Shown: positions 1 to 8,312, numbered from the stretch's first letter. The stretch: 32,037 nucleotides of DNA from Bacteroidetes/Chlorobi group bacterium MS-B_bin-24 (GCA_003731685.1 RCNO01000019.1:11999-44035), one strand, 5' to 3'. Numbers and translations are program-made. Notes: generated from the letters alone by a model not told the origin.

Positions 1-1590
1 GTTGTTGTGCTGAATATGAAGGACGAAGCCACGAAAAAGGGAATTTCCATCGATGAAACACTGATGTCGAAAATCTTTGGGGTTCCAGTGGTTAAAATCT
101 CGGCTCTTTACCGAAAAGGCATCAATGAACTTCTGGATGCAATAAGTCTGCAAATTTCCCCTGAAAAAACTTTTCCAATTCCTACAAAATTCACTTTTCA
201 TATTGAAGAATGGATTAACAAAATCGAGAGTACAATCGCATTTTCGAATCCAAACGGATTTAACCCCAGATTTTTTGCAATTAAACTTCTGGAAAATCCT
301 TCGCTTGTGGAAAAATACATCACTACCTACAATTCGGAGTTGGTCGAAAATGCTAAGCGGGACATTATTGAACATCACAAAACAAGCCTTTTTGAAACCT
401 TTGCATACGAACGCCATCATCACAGTATGGAAATCTCGCACAAAACAACAAGATATACATCACGCTCGACTGTTCCATTTGTCGAAAAGCTCGATTTACT
501 GTTTCTTAAACCTGTATCGGGGTATTTCTTTGCTGTTCTTTTCTTTATCTTGTATTTCTTTTTGGTCTTTTGGGTCGGAAATTGGCTTAGTTCATTGCTC
601 GAAATACCACTTTCGAATCTTGGAGATATTATTAGCCCATTAAAAACGAACAGTGCATTTCTTTGGTCAATTGTCGATGGATTGTTTCAAGGCGTTTCGG
701 GTGCGCTTGGAATTGTTTTCCCTTATTTTTTGCCTTTATTGATATTAACCGCCATCCTCGAGGAAAGCGGATATATGGCAAGAATTGCCTTTTTGATGGA
801 CGTTATTTTCCATCAAATTGGATTGCACGGGAAATCGGTGGCTTCTTTTGTTATGGGCTTTGGTTGCACTGTCCCAGCAATCTTTGCAACCAGAATTATT
901 GAAAATCGACGGGACCGTTTGCTCGCCTCGGTTCTGATTAATTTTATCCCTTGTTCTGCTCGCTTGACTGTGATTTTTGCTCTAACTACTGCATTGACAG
1001 GTCCAATTTGGACAATCGTAATTTTCGGATACATTTTGTTGGCAATCGCTGTAACTGCAAAAGTTTTGTCTCTCTTTTTCCCCAAGCCTATTGGCTTGAT
1101 TATGGAAGTTCCACCACTTAGAGTACCCTCGTTATCAATCGTTTTAAGAAAAACCCAATACAAGTTGGTTGAATTCTTTAAAGTTGCTTTCCCTTTTTTA
1201 CTTGTTGGAAGTGTTGTTCTTTCGATTCTCGATTACTTTAATTTCACTGAATTTTTGAATAATATACTTCAGCCCTTAATTACAAATCTTTTAGGATTGC
1301 CAAAAGAACTTGGTTCCACTTTGGTTTTCGGATTTTTAAGAAAAGAACTTGCTGTTTTTATGACCGCACAGGCTTTTGGAGTGACGGACTTAAGACTTCT
1401 CCCCATTACATTGCAACAAGTTATCGTTTACATTGTCTTTTTAGTATTTTACTTGCCATGTGTTTCAACTTCTGCAGTTTTATACAAAGAATTTGGTTTG
1501 AAACATTTGGGGTTAACCGTCCTCATTGGTTTACTACTTTCAACAATTTCAGCTCTTATCTTTAAGTTTATTTTAACAACATTTTTTTAA
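1..1590 (+). CDS. feoB: Ferrous iron transporter FeoB, C-terminal part (5' end outside window)
   Basis: FeoB is an inner-membrane Fe(II) importer with a cytoplasmic N-terminal G domain. The frame is open from base 1, so the gene enters from the left, and roughly the first 150-200 residues, including the G1-G3 motifs, are missing. The visible part begins at the G4 motif (NMKD, residues 5-8 of the visible frame) and a G5-like SALYRKG. A helical linker follows, then a polytopic membrane region with both FeoB gate signatures: GCTVPAI with PCSAR, and later FGFLRKELAVF with PCVSTSAV. The C-terminus is hydrophobic and ends in FILTTFF. The next gene, 95 bases downstream on the same strand, is a DtxR-type metal repressor, so this is probably an iron-homeostasis locus. 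No terminator is visible between the two. Identity is secure; the start cannot be seen. Confidence 0.96.
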   Translation, partial: VVVLNMKDEATKKGISIDETLMSKIFGVPVVKISALYRKGINELLDAISLQISPEKTFPIPTKFTFHIEEWINKIESTIAFSNPNGFNPRFFAIKLLENPSLVEKYITTYNSELVENAKRDIIEHHKTSLFETFAYERHHHSMEISHKTTRYTSRSTVPFVEKLDLLFLKPVSGYFFAVLFFILYFFLVFWVGNWLSSLLEIPLSNLGDIISPLKTNSAFLWSIVDGLFQGVSGALGIVFPYFLPLLILTAILEESGYMARIAFLMDVIFHQIGLHGKSVASFVMGFGCTVPAIFATRIIENRRDRLLASVLINFIPCSARLTVIFALTTALTGPIWTIVIFGYILLAIAVTAKVLSLFFPKPIGLIMEVPPLRVPSLSIVLRKTQYKLVEFFKVAFPFLLVGSVVLSILDYFNFTEFLNNILQPLITNLLGLPKELGSTLVFGFLRKELAVFMTAQAFGVTDLRLLPITLQQVIVYIVFLVFYLPCVSTSAVLYKEFGLKHLGLTVLIGLLLSTISALIFKFILTTFF

Positions 1591-1638
1591 TGTCTAAATA
1601 AATTTTTTTCGTTTTTCATTTTATTTTTTTAATTTACA

Positions 1639-1675
1639 ATTTGAAATTTATTAAAGTTATTTGAAATTATTAAAG
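1639..1675 (+). repeat. Tandem direct repeat upstream of the DtxR-family gene (possible operator)
   Basis: Two near-identical copies lie head to tail: ATTTGAAATTTATTAAAG at 1639-1656 and ATTTGAAATTATTAAAG at 1659-1675. They differ by one T and have a 20-base period. Each copy contains a short dyad (ATTT-G-AAAT). The second copy ends 10 bases before the ATG of the repressor gene and runs into its AAGAAGG ribosome binding site. Position and two-turn periodicity suggest an autoregulatory operator, but this is inference. The sequence does not match the classical DtxR or MntR boxes, and AT-rich DNA makes short repeats cheap. Confidence 0.4.
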
Positions 1676-1685
1676 AAGGCAAAAA

Positions 1686-2342
1686 ATGTTAAGTCAAGCG
1701 ATTCAAGATTATTTAAAAGCAATTTACAAATTGCAAGGAGATGAGCCCGTTTCTACAACCGACCTTTCCAAAGAACTCGGGGTTTCGGGCGCCTCTGTAA
1801 CAGGTATGCTGAAAAGGCTCGCCAATATGGGGCTGGTAGAGTATAACTCCTATCACGGTGCAAAGCTTACCCCTGCAGGCGAAAAAGTTGCACTCGAAAC
1901 AATCAGGTTTCACCGTTTGTTGGAGCTTTATCTTAAAGAAAAACTGAATTATCCTTTGGAAAAAGTTCACGAAGAAGCCTGCCGTTTGGAACATTTCATC
2001 TCCGAAGAATTTGTTGAAAGAATTAGCCAAATATTAGGGGAACCACGATTCGACCCGCACGGGCATCCAATCCCTACAAAGGATGGTAAACTTCCAAGCG
2101 TGGACGAAATTCCCTTAATCGATGCAGAATTAAACAAAGATTATGTTATTAGTCATCTCGATGACGATAATCCCGAACTTTTGAACTACTTAGAATCCCT
2201 TAATTTATTACCTGAAACGCAAATTCAAATTTTGGAAAAAGCACCTTTTTTTGGACCAATCACACTTAAAATTGCTCAAACAAACAAAAAACAAGTTATT
2301 GGCTACGAAGTTGCAAAACGAATTTATTTGAAAAAAGAATAA
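1686..2342 (+). CDS. DtxR/MntR-family metal-dependent transcriptional repressor
   Basis: This 218-residue cytoplasmic regulator probably senses Fe(II) or Mn(II) and represses metal uptake genes. The N-terminal winged helix-turn-helix spans about residues 1-65 (TTDLSKELGVSGASVTGMLK). The metal-binding and dimerization domain spans about 66-140, and a C-terminal SH3/FeoA-like domain spans about 145-218. By alignment from memory with DtxR, H76, E80 and H95 match the ancillary site, and C99, E102 and H103 (in HEEACRLEH) match the primary site. The position of DtxR Met10 is Asp8, as in MntR. Cys99 favours iron-type sensing; Asp8 is manganese-type. AAGAAGG lies just upstream of the chosen ATG. The gene follows feoB and is preceded by a tandem repeat that may be its operator. 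The family is certain; the metal is inferred. Confidence 0.93.
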   Translation: MLSQAIQDYLKAIYKLQGDEPVSTTDLSKELGVSGASVTGMLKRLANMGLVEYNSYHGAKLTPAGEKVALETIRFHRLLELYLKEKLNYPLEKVHEEACRLEHFISEEFVERISQILGEPRFDPHGHPIPTKDGKLPSVDEIPLIDAELNKDYVISHLDDDNPELLNYLESLNLLPETQIQILEKAPFFGPITLKIAQTNKKQVIGYEVAKRIYLKKE

Positions 2343-2351
2343 CTTATCAAA

Positions 2352-4694
2352 ATGAACCAATGCACTCCCGACATTTCGGTCTGTATGATTGTCCGAAATG
2401 AGGAACGGTTTCTGGAAAAATGTCTTCTTTCAGTCCAGCCAATTGCAAAGGAAATTATTATTGTCGACACTGGCTCCACCGACAATACAATCAATATTGC
2501 CTCGAGATTCACCGATAAGATTTACAAAATCGAATGGGATGGTAACTTTGCAAGTGCCCGAAACTATGCACTTTCGAAAGCTCAGTGTCCTGTAATACTT
2601 TCTATCGATGCCGACGAGGAACTACAAAACCCCGAGGCTCTTGTAAATGCTTTGCAGAATTCAGATTCCCAAACGGGCGGGTGGCTAATCAATAGCATCT
2701 CGTTTGCCTCTCGGGCTCAAGGAAGTGGTTTCGACACCTTCGCCACCAAGCTTCTCAGAGTCTTCCTTAATCATCCCGACATCCGATTCGAAGGGATTGT
2801 CCATGAACAAATCCACGAATCAATCCTTAGAAAAGGGCTAAAAATCAAGGATTCAGAAGCAATTTTTATACACTATGGCTATTCTCTTTCCCCAAACGAA
2901 ATGCAAAAGAAGCAATACCGCAACCTTGAGCTTCTATTGAAAGCTTTGGAAAAAGAACCCGATAATGCCTATTTATACTTTCAAACAGCTAAAACTTACC
3001 TTGCATTAAACAAGCTGGCTGATGCCGAAAATTTCATACAAAAGGCTATAGCCTTTGCAAAACTCGAAAGTGCAGTTCGCCCGCAAGCACTAAATTATGG
3101 CGGAATCATAGCTTTCCGCTTTGGCAATTTTGACCTCGCAATTCAAAGAGCGAACGAATCCTTACAGATAATTCCTATTCAATCTTTTGCGAATTTCATT
3201 CTTGGCGAAACATATTCCGCTTTGACAATTTACGATAAAGCCTTGAATCATTATTTAGAAATGGAAAAGGCTTTGATTTCGCCCAATTCACTTGCATTGG
3301 TCGTTGGCGATTATTTCCTTCCTTTCGAAAAATTGTATTTCAGAATTGGTAGATGCTTAATTGGTCTAAACAAATACAAAGATGCCGAAAATTATTTTCG
3401 AAAGGGATTGACAATCAACAAAAATGATTTTGACTGCATTCGAGGTTTAGCAAATGCATTGATTATGCAAGGGAAGTATTCCGAATCCATCTCGATTCTT
3501 GAATCCTTCAAAAAGGATAATCCGCAATATTCAAACGAAATCAACGAGTTTATAAGTAAAATCATCGAATATGAGCAAAAGCAAAGAAGTTTGATTAACC
3601 ACATAACTCAGCCAAAGGGAACAGACGAAGCTCCGCGAGCTGTCCAGCCCATTTCTCCGACAGCACGCCCTTTCGTTTCATTGAGTATGATTGTCAAAAA
3701 CGAAGAAAAACATTTGGCTGGATGTTTGGAAAGCGTCAAGGGAATTGCAGATGAAATCGTCATTGTAGATACAGGCTCAACGGATAGAACAAAGGAAATA
3801 GCCCGACGTTTTGGAGCGAAAATATACGATTTCCCTTGGCAGGACGACTTTTCACTTGCCCGCAACGAGGCTTTGAAGTATTGCACAGGTGAATGGATTA
3901 TCTACCTCGATGCTGATGAACGAATTGTTGAACCTTCGCCCGAAGAACTATTAAACATTCTAAGAAACACCGACAAATCAATTGGCGGATTCTATTGTCT
4001 AATTGAAAGCGAACATTATCAGATGGATGGAAGCACCGAAGTTCACAGAGGTGGCTATCCTCGTATCTTTCGTAATCTTGGCTATCCAAAGGTTAAATTT
4101 ATAGGTAGGGTTCACGAACAAATAGCTCCTTCAATTTTCCAAAATGGGCTTTCAATACAATTTTCGAATATCAAAATACTACACTTAGGATATAATCAAG
4201 GTCGGGAGGTTTTGGAAGCCAAAATCCAAAGAAATTATCGAATGCTTATCCAACATGTAAAGGAAGAACCATTGAACGGTTATGCTTGGTATCAGCTTGG
4301 GCAAACACTCGCACAAATGTCCTTGGCAACCGAAGCGGAACGGGCAATCAGAATGGCTATACAAACGAAGACTCTGTCCAAATCGGTTTTTGCAACTGCT
4401 GCTTCAACTTTGGCTAAAATGGTTGGAAACAAAGGGAAATACGAAGAGGCTCTATATTGGGCAGAGAAATCGCTCGAAACAGTTCCCGACCAGATTTACG
4501 CTTTACATTTGAAAGCTTATGCCCTTTTGTATCTACAAAGATTTGAAGAAGCGGAAGCTACTTTCCACGAAGTTTTGCGCCGACTCGAACAAAAGAAGGG
4601 CATTCCATTAACAGGGTTCGATATTTTAGTTCCCGAAGAGCTCGTCCTAAAAGGGTTACGAATGGCTCAACAAAGAATGAAACCAATAATGTAA
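2352..4694 (+). CDS. Double GT2 glycosyltransferase with interleaved TPR repeats
   Basis: This 780-residue protein contains two GT-A fold family 2 glycosyltransferase domains, each followed by TPR-type helical repeats. The first GT domain starts at about residue 7 (ISVCMIVRNEERFLEKCL) and has VDTGSTD at 38-44 and the DxD motif in DADEE at 86-90. TPR-like repeats fill about 190-410. After a linker the second GT domain begins near residue 440 (SLSMIVKNEEKHL), with VDTGSTD at 472-478 and DAD at 520-522. More TPR-like repeats run from about 630 to 770. Both halves keep the nucleotide-sugar and metal-binding motifs, so both may be active. The half-domain architecture resembles the SunS-like GT2-TPR proteins that glycosylate peptides. 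Acceptor and sugar are unknown. There is no signal peptide, so it is probably cytoplasmic. It starts 9 bases after the DtxR-family stop and may be cotranscribed. Confidence 0.88.
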   Translation: MNQCTPDISVCMIVRNEERFLEKCLLSVQPIAKEIIIVDTGSTDNTINIASRFTDKIYKIEWDGNFASARNYALSKAQCPVILSIDADEELQNPEALVNALQNSDSQTGGWLINSISFASRAQGSGFDTFATKLLRVFLNHPDIRFEGIVHEQIHESILRKGLKIKDSEAIFIHYGYSLSPNEMQKKQYRNLELLLKALEKEPDNAYLYFQTAKTYLALNKLADAENFIQKAIAFAKLESAVRPQALNYGGIIAFRFGNFDLAIQRANESLQIIPIQSFANFILGETYSALTIYDKALNHYLEMEKALISPNSLALVVGDYFLPFEKLYFRIGRCLIGLNKYKDAENYFRKGLTINKNDFDCIRGLANALIMQGKYSESISILESFKKDNPQYSNEINEFISKIIEYEQKQRSLINHITQPKGTDEAPRAVQPISPTARPFVSLSMIVKNEEKHLAGCLESVKGIADEIVIVDTGSTDRTKEIARRFGAKIYDFPWQDDFSLARNEALKYCTGEWIIYLDADERIVEPSPEELLNILRNTDKSIGGFYCLIESEHYQMDGSTEVHRGGYPRIFRNLGYPKVKFIGRVHEQIAPSIFQNGLSIQFSNIKILHLGYNQGREVLEAKIQRNYRMLIQHVKEEPLNGYAWYQLGQTLAQMSLATEAERAIRMAIQTKTLSKSVFATAASTLAKMVGNKGKYEEALYWAEKSLETVPDQIYALHLKAYALLYLQRFEEAEATFHEVLRRLEQKKGIPLTGFDILVPEELVLKGLRMAQQRMKPIM

Positions 4695-4727
4695 ATATTA
4701 AATTTAGTTTATTTTGGCAAAGTTTCG

Positions 4728-4735
4728 TATTTTTG
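4728..4735 (+). promoter_or_regulatory. Candidate Bacteroidota-type -7 element for tRNA-Thr
   Basis: TATTTTTG fits the Bacteroidota -7 consensus TAnnTTTG and ends 10 bases before the first base of the tRNA, a suitable distance for a short leader. The only TTTG upstream (4713-4716) is too close to be a canonical -33 element, so support is partial. Confidence 0.35.
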
Positions 4736-4745
4736 CATTTGATTT

Positions 4746-4818
4746 GCCAACATAGCTCAGCTGGTAGAGCAGCTCACTCGTAATGAGCAGGTCGGCGGTT
4801 CGAATCCGCCTGTTGGCT
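4746..4818 (+). tRNA. tRNA-Thr (anticodon CGT)
   Basis: A full cloverleaf can be folded. The acceptor stem pairs GCCAACA (4746-4752) with TGTTGGC (4811-4817), and the discriminator is T4818. The D arm is GCTC-AGCTGGTA-GAGC. The anticodon stem pairs GCTCA (4772-4776) with TGAGC (4784-4788) around loop CTCGTAA, giving anticodon CGT at 4779-4781, which reads ACG (Thr). The T arm is GGCGG-TTCGAAT-CCGCC (4794-4810). CCA is not encoded. The discriminator base is shared with the stop codon of the convergent gene on the other strand. Confidence 0.97.
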
Positions 4819-6023
4819 CAATAATAAAGATGAATTTGGAACGCCCAACGAGTCGATTTTGCCTCCATTGATTTAAAGAATCTATACTCACAATTTGTTT
4901 CGATATAGGGTATTGGGAAATACTTAAACCCTAAAATTAGTGATTGATTATCCAAGTCCCAACTTGTTCGAGGTGTTATTTCAAGCGTGGTTTTTGCGTT
5001 TTCTATTGCAAGGAACGGCACAAAACCACGAAAAGGCGTAAAATAAATTCTATTTATAAAATTGAGTGTTCGACGATAATCCTTCAAGTTTGAATAAGAA
5101 ATTTCGCTCAGAACCGAAAAAAGTTCGAAGAAATTCAATCCAACAAATGAACTCGAATACACAAAATTCCCATTTTTCAGCAATGAAGAACCAACAAATG
5201 AATAAGTTAGAATATCACTGGAAAATGGCGGATAAAAGACAAATTTCAAATTAAAAGTTGGATTGTGCTTGATAACAATTGGAATATTACCAAAAACAGT
5301 AACTTGCGAAAGAAATCTGGAATCGAACATACCCAAGAAAAAATCAAACATCTCCAAATTTCGATAGGAAAATTCCAATCCGAATTCAGAATATTCGGGC
5401 GGAAACAGACTCGATGTATAATCGACCGAGGCAATTCTTCTATCGAATTTAGTCATATCGCAATCCCGCAATCCAAACGAAGGTTGAAACTTCCCAACTT
5501 GAATTTCGGGAAGATATTCCCCAAGCTTAAAATTCAGCGATGACATCCAATTATCCTGTCCTTGAAAAATTATTGGACCAAGATTATATTGGCAATTCAA
5601 CGAAACCCAATCGGCTGGCTTGAATAAAAAGTAAAACCCGGCTTCCATTGGGAAATACCGTCTTTTCGCAAATTCTGTTTTGTGCGAGCGAACAGATTGA
5701 AAACGAAAGTCCATACCATAAGCAAAGCTTTGAGGAAAGTTCAAGCCAACGAGAGTATCACCAAATTGCAAGTCTTTTGCGTAAGTTTCTTTATCGAAAA
5801 GGTCATAAATTTTTTTTACCCAATCGTTGCCGATTGGAAAATGCGAGCCATCGCGCAGATATTTCCACCCAAAATCTGTTCTTATTCCACCTCCTTGCGG
5901 ATTAACGTGGCATTTTGAACATTTGTTTCCTGTTTGCAACGATAAGTCTGGAGTAGAATAAGCAATGTGCAGGACAAAACAATAAATCAAAACACTCCAA
6001 GATATAATAAATACTTTTTTCAT
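4818..6023 (-). CDS. Outer-membrane beta-barrel-like protein with N-terminal CxxCH haem site
   Basis: This 401-residue protein begins with a signal peptide (about residues 1-23). Close behind comes a single c-type haem motif, CSKCH (C35, C38, H39), in the context CHVNPQGGGIRTDFG. The remainder, about 350 residues, has alternating hydrophobic/polar segments rich in Tyr, Phe and Trp. It ends in the aromatic stretch FQIHLYY, as outer-membrane barrels do. I infer a porin-like barrel with a covalently bound haem at its periplasmic end. I cannot identify the substrate or partner. It starts 2 bases after the stop of a monoheme cytochrome c gene, so the two are almost certainly coexpressed. An electron-transfer or haem-dependent sensing role at the outer membrane is inference. 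The stop codon overlaps the last base of the convergent tRNA gene. Confidence 0.7.
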   Translation of the reverse strand: MKKVFIISWSVLIYCFVLHIAYSTPDLSLQTGNKCSKCHVNPQGGGIRTDFGWKYLRDGSHFPIGNDWVKKIYDLFDKETYAKDLQFGDTLVGLNFPQSFAYGMDFRFQSVRSHKTEFAKRRYFPMEAGFYFLFKPADWVSLNCQYNLGPIIFQGQDNWMSSLNFKLGEYLPEIQVGKFQPSFGLRDCDMTKFDRRIASVDYTSSLFPPEYSEFGLEFSYRNLEMFDFFLGMFDSRFLSQVTVFGNIPIVIKHNPTFNLKFVFYPPFSSDILTYSFVGSSLLKNGNFVYSSSFVGLNFFELFSVLSEISYSNLKDYRRTLNFINRIYFTPFRGFVPFLAIENAKTTLEITPRTSWDLDNQSLILGFKYFPIPYIETNCEYRFFKSMEAKSTRWAFQIHLYY

Positions 6024-6025
6024 AA

Positions 6026-6508
6026 TTACTTATGCGGTGGCAACTTCCCAAGTTTCCTTGCTTTCACAACATCTTCGGATGTTACAGATTTATCAATCCC
6101 ATTTAATTCCCGAAACACATACTCTAAAATCAATGCTATCTCTTCGTCCTTTAAATTTTTGTCTACTTCGGTAGTCATTACACCATAGTAAACTTCGCCA
6201 TTAACAACAATTTTCCCGCTACGGCCAAAAAGCATTCCTCGCAACAGCTCAATTTTATCCCCTTTCTGAACATAATCAGAATTTTTTAGCGGGGGATAAA
6301 CACCTTTAATTCCTTTACCATCCTTTCGATGGCATTTGGAACACTGCTCGATGTATAGTTTCTTCCCTTTCTCTTTATCATAAGAAAATGCGGAAAATAT
6401 GACCAAACCAAAAGTCGCAACAGAAAGCAAAAGCCAGATTAAATTCTTTCTCGATTGCCTATTCAACAATACACGCTTTCTTGTATTTTCGAGAAATGAT
6501 TTTTGCAT
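6026..6508 (-). CDS. Monoheme c-type cytochrome, membrane-anchored or exported
   Basis: This 160-residue protein has one hydrophobic segment near its start (about residues 22-42, KNLIWLLLSVATFG...) and then a class I cytochrome c domain. The haem is attached at CSKCH (C56, C59, H60). M111 in YYGVMTTEVD is the likely distal ligand, followed by the usual C-terminal helix (LKDEEIALILEYV). It is therefore exported and acts in the periplasm or at the inner membrane. The ATG at 6508 lies 50 bases inside the preceding lipoprotein gene and has AAGG upstream. A TTG at 6466 overlaps that gene's end by only 8 bases and would give a more typical signal peptide, so the start is uncertain. The partner gene for the haem-barrel protein follows after 2 bases. 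Confidence 0.88.
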   Translation of the reverse strand: MQKSFLENTRKRVLLNRQSRKNLIWLLLSVATFGLVIFSAFSYDKEKGKKLYIEQCSKCHRKDGKGIKGVYPPLKNSDYVQKGDKIELLRGMLFGRSGKIVVNGEVYYGVMTTEVDKNLKDEEIALILEYVFRELNGIDKSVTSEDVVKARKLGKLPPHK

Positions 6509-8312
6509 CTCTTTCTGCCTTTTCAATATCAGGATAACCCCAAAGAACAACTTTATATTTCACTGCTCCATTGTCATATAATCGGACATAATACGACTTG
6601 AAACCATTTTTTTCCCAATTCTCCACCTTTTTTTCCGCCAGCTCTTCGCTTTCAACAGTGTCGACAACAATCGTATATGGATATACAGAAGGCAAAAGCC
6701 AACGAATCTCGACTCTTCTGTTCATCCAAGAAGTTCTTTCGTCATCCTCCTCCATAAACAGCGGATTACTGTTGCCAATCCCTTTGATTTTGATTTGCGA
6801 GGGATTTACACCATTGCTGACCAAAATCCTTTTCACAGAATTAGCCCGAGCGAGGGAAAGCTCGACGGGGTTCTTCATTGATTCGCTCAAACCTGCATTG
6901 CCAATCAGTTCGAGAGAGGAATTCTTACTGCTCCGAAGCAAATTTGTCAAATTGTTCAGCACAGGCAAAAAGGAACTCGAGACGCTTGTGTCGTTTTCGT
7001 TGAAAAGTGCTACTGCTTGGTAATTAATGTAGAACATTCGCTCCTTCAAAGGATAAGAAATAACATCGGAAACATCGTAATAATTTGAATAGGCTCTCAA
7101 TTTCAACAGAACATCGGAGCAGTTACTTGCGTTGTAATTAAATGGGAAGGTGATTGTATAACTATACTTCTTCGATAACAAGATTTCACGAAGGACATCG
7201 ACAATCCTATTAAAATCCCAAGGCAAGTGGTAAAAAATTCCGCCAGTCTTCAAACATAAATATTTATACGCCAAAATAGAAACTTCGTTCCCCAGTCCAA
7301 CGACATAAATTTCGGCTTTCTTGCTGTTTGCTTTTTTTATTACATCATCCAAAAGCACATTAATCGAAGAATTGTCCATCTGATTTGTAAGCATCACAAT
7401 AGCAGTATTCTCATCTTCGACTACATCATCCAGCAAATCGTAAAGTGTTCTATGAACTGCACTAAGTTCAACTTTTGGAGAGAAAACAAGATTTCCCAGT
7501 TCCCAATATGCTTTGTCGAAGCTTTCCAATGGCAATAAAGTATTTCGCTGGACGCCAAAAACCGAAATTGAAAGCTTATCGAAAGACTCGAGAAATTTTA
7601 ATCCATTGACAAGTTGCTCCTTTATATCGGGCAGGAAATTAATAATAGAATAATCAATAAGCACGAAAAGGTTTAACTTTTTGCCATAAGTCAATTCCTT
7701 TGGAAAAGCATAAACATAGGATTTCAAGCCCAACTTTGGACATTCCTGAACGGCTTCCAATTTAATATCGCTGGAATACTTGTATAAATCATATATCAAA
7801 TTACCAGCAGTATCCAGTATTCCAAAGTTAATAGAACAAGAGTCAAGATTGTTGGAAAAAGACACTCTGAAAATTTTTAATTGAACGGCTTTATCAAATG
7901 AATTCGACACGAAACCACTTAAAAATTTTGTTTTGACATTATTCTTTATGCCTTTCAAATCGATTGTTCCGAGTGGTCCTCTTTGAATTGGTGTCTTTTG
8001 CTCTTCTTTTGTTTCTTTTGGTCGAACAAGAACGTAAACCGATTGAACTAAACTCTCCCCTTTATCATTGTATGCTGTAACATCAACTCTGGTTGAATTA
8101 AAGGGTTTGAGCAAAAAAGAATCAACAGGATTGAATTCCCTTTCTACGCTTGGCAACTTCACATACGAAGCATTCGCAAACTTCCAGTGAATCCAAACAC
8201 TGTCCCCTTGTTCAATTTCCTGTAATTCTGAAATTCTCTCGACTGTGATTTTTGGGGAAACACAGGAAATAACCAAAGCAGAAACAAAAAGAATTAAAAA
8301 TAGTTTTTTCAT
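6459..8312 (-). CDS. Lipoprotein with VWA-like, OmpA-like and SPOR-like regions
   Basis: This 617-residue predicted outer-membrane or periplasmic lipoprotein has a signal peptide ending in lipobox VISC (C17). This start gives a clean lipoprotein signal and lies 4 bases after the ClpB-like stop; an upstream in-frame ATG at 8345 does not. Residues about 24-97 look like an Ig-like domain. A von Willebrand A-like domain spans about 213-390 (LFVLIDYSIINF, AIVMLTNQMDNSS, AEIYVVGLG). Its MIDAS is DYSII rather than DxSxS, so metal binding is doubtful. An OmpA-like domain follows at about 440-545 (ELSLARANSVKRIL, ending NRRVEIRWL). A SPOR-like module occupies the last 70 residues or so. The last two regions point to peptidoglycan contact. 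It is probably a scaffold tying the outer membrane to the wall, in the same unit as the cytochromes. Confidence 0.8.
   Translation of the reverse strand: MKKLFLILFVSALVISCVSPKITVERISELQEIEQGDSVWIHWKFANASYVKLPSVEREFNPVDSFLLKPFNSTRVDVTAYNDKGESLVQSVYVLVRPKETKEEQKTPIQRGPLGTIDLKGIKNNVKTKFLSGFVSNSFDKAVQLKIFRVSFSNNLDSCSINFGILDTAGNLIYDLYKYSSDIKLEAVQECPKLGLKSYVYAFPKELTYGKKLNLFVLIDYSIINFLPDIKEQLVNGLKFLESFDKLSISVFGVQRNTLLPLESFDKAYWELGNLVFSPKVELSAVHRTLYDLLDDVVEDENTAIVMLTNQMDNSSINVLLDDVIKKANSKKAEIYVVGLGNEVSILAYKYLCLKTGGIFYHLPWDFNRIVDVLREILLSKKYSYTITFPFNYNASNCSDVLLKLRAYSNYYDVSDVISYPLKERMFYINYQAVALFNENDTSVSSSFLPVLNNLTNLLRSSKNSSLELIGNAGLSESMKNPVELSLARANSVKRILVSNGVNPSQIKIKGIGNSNPLFMEEDDERTSWMNRRVEIRWLLPSVYPYTIVVDTVESEELAEKKVENWEKNGFKSYYVRLYDNGAVKYKVVLWGYPDIEKAERDAKIISRKYKKACIVE

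Noticed and set aside
813-1163. Open frame on the minus strand inside feoB
   Set aside because: It is the shadow of the feoB membrane domain, with no domain, no ribosome binding site and basic low-complexity composition.
4713-4735. TTTG...TATTTTTG as a full -33/-7 promoter
   Set aside because: The spacer is only 11 bases, too short for the known Bacteroidota arrangement; only the -7 part is kept as a candidate.
4746-4818. tRNA-Thr as an integration (att) site
   Set aside because: No integrase gene or repeated tRNA 3' end is present nearby; the overlap with the neighbouring stop codon is simply compaction.
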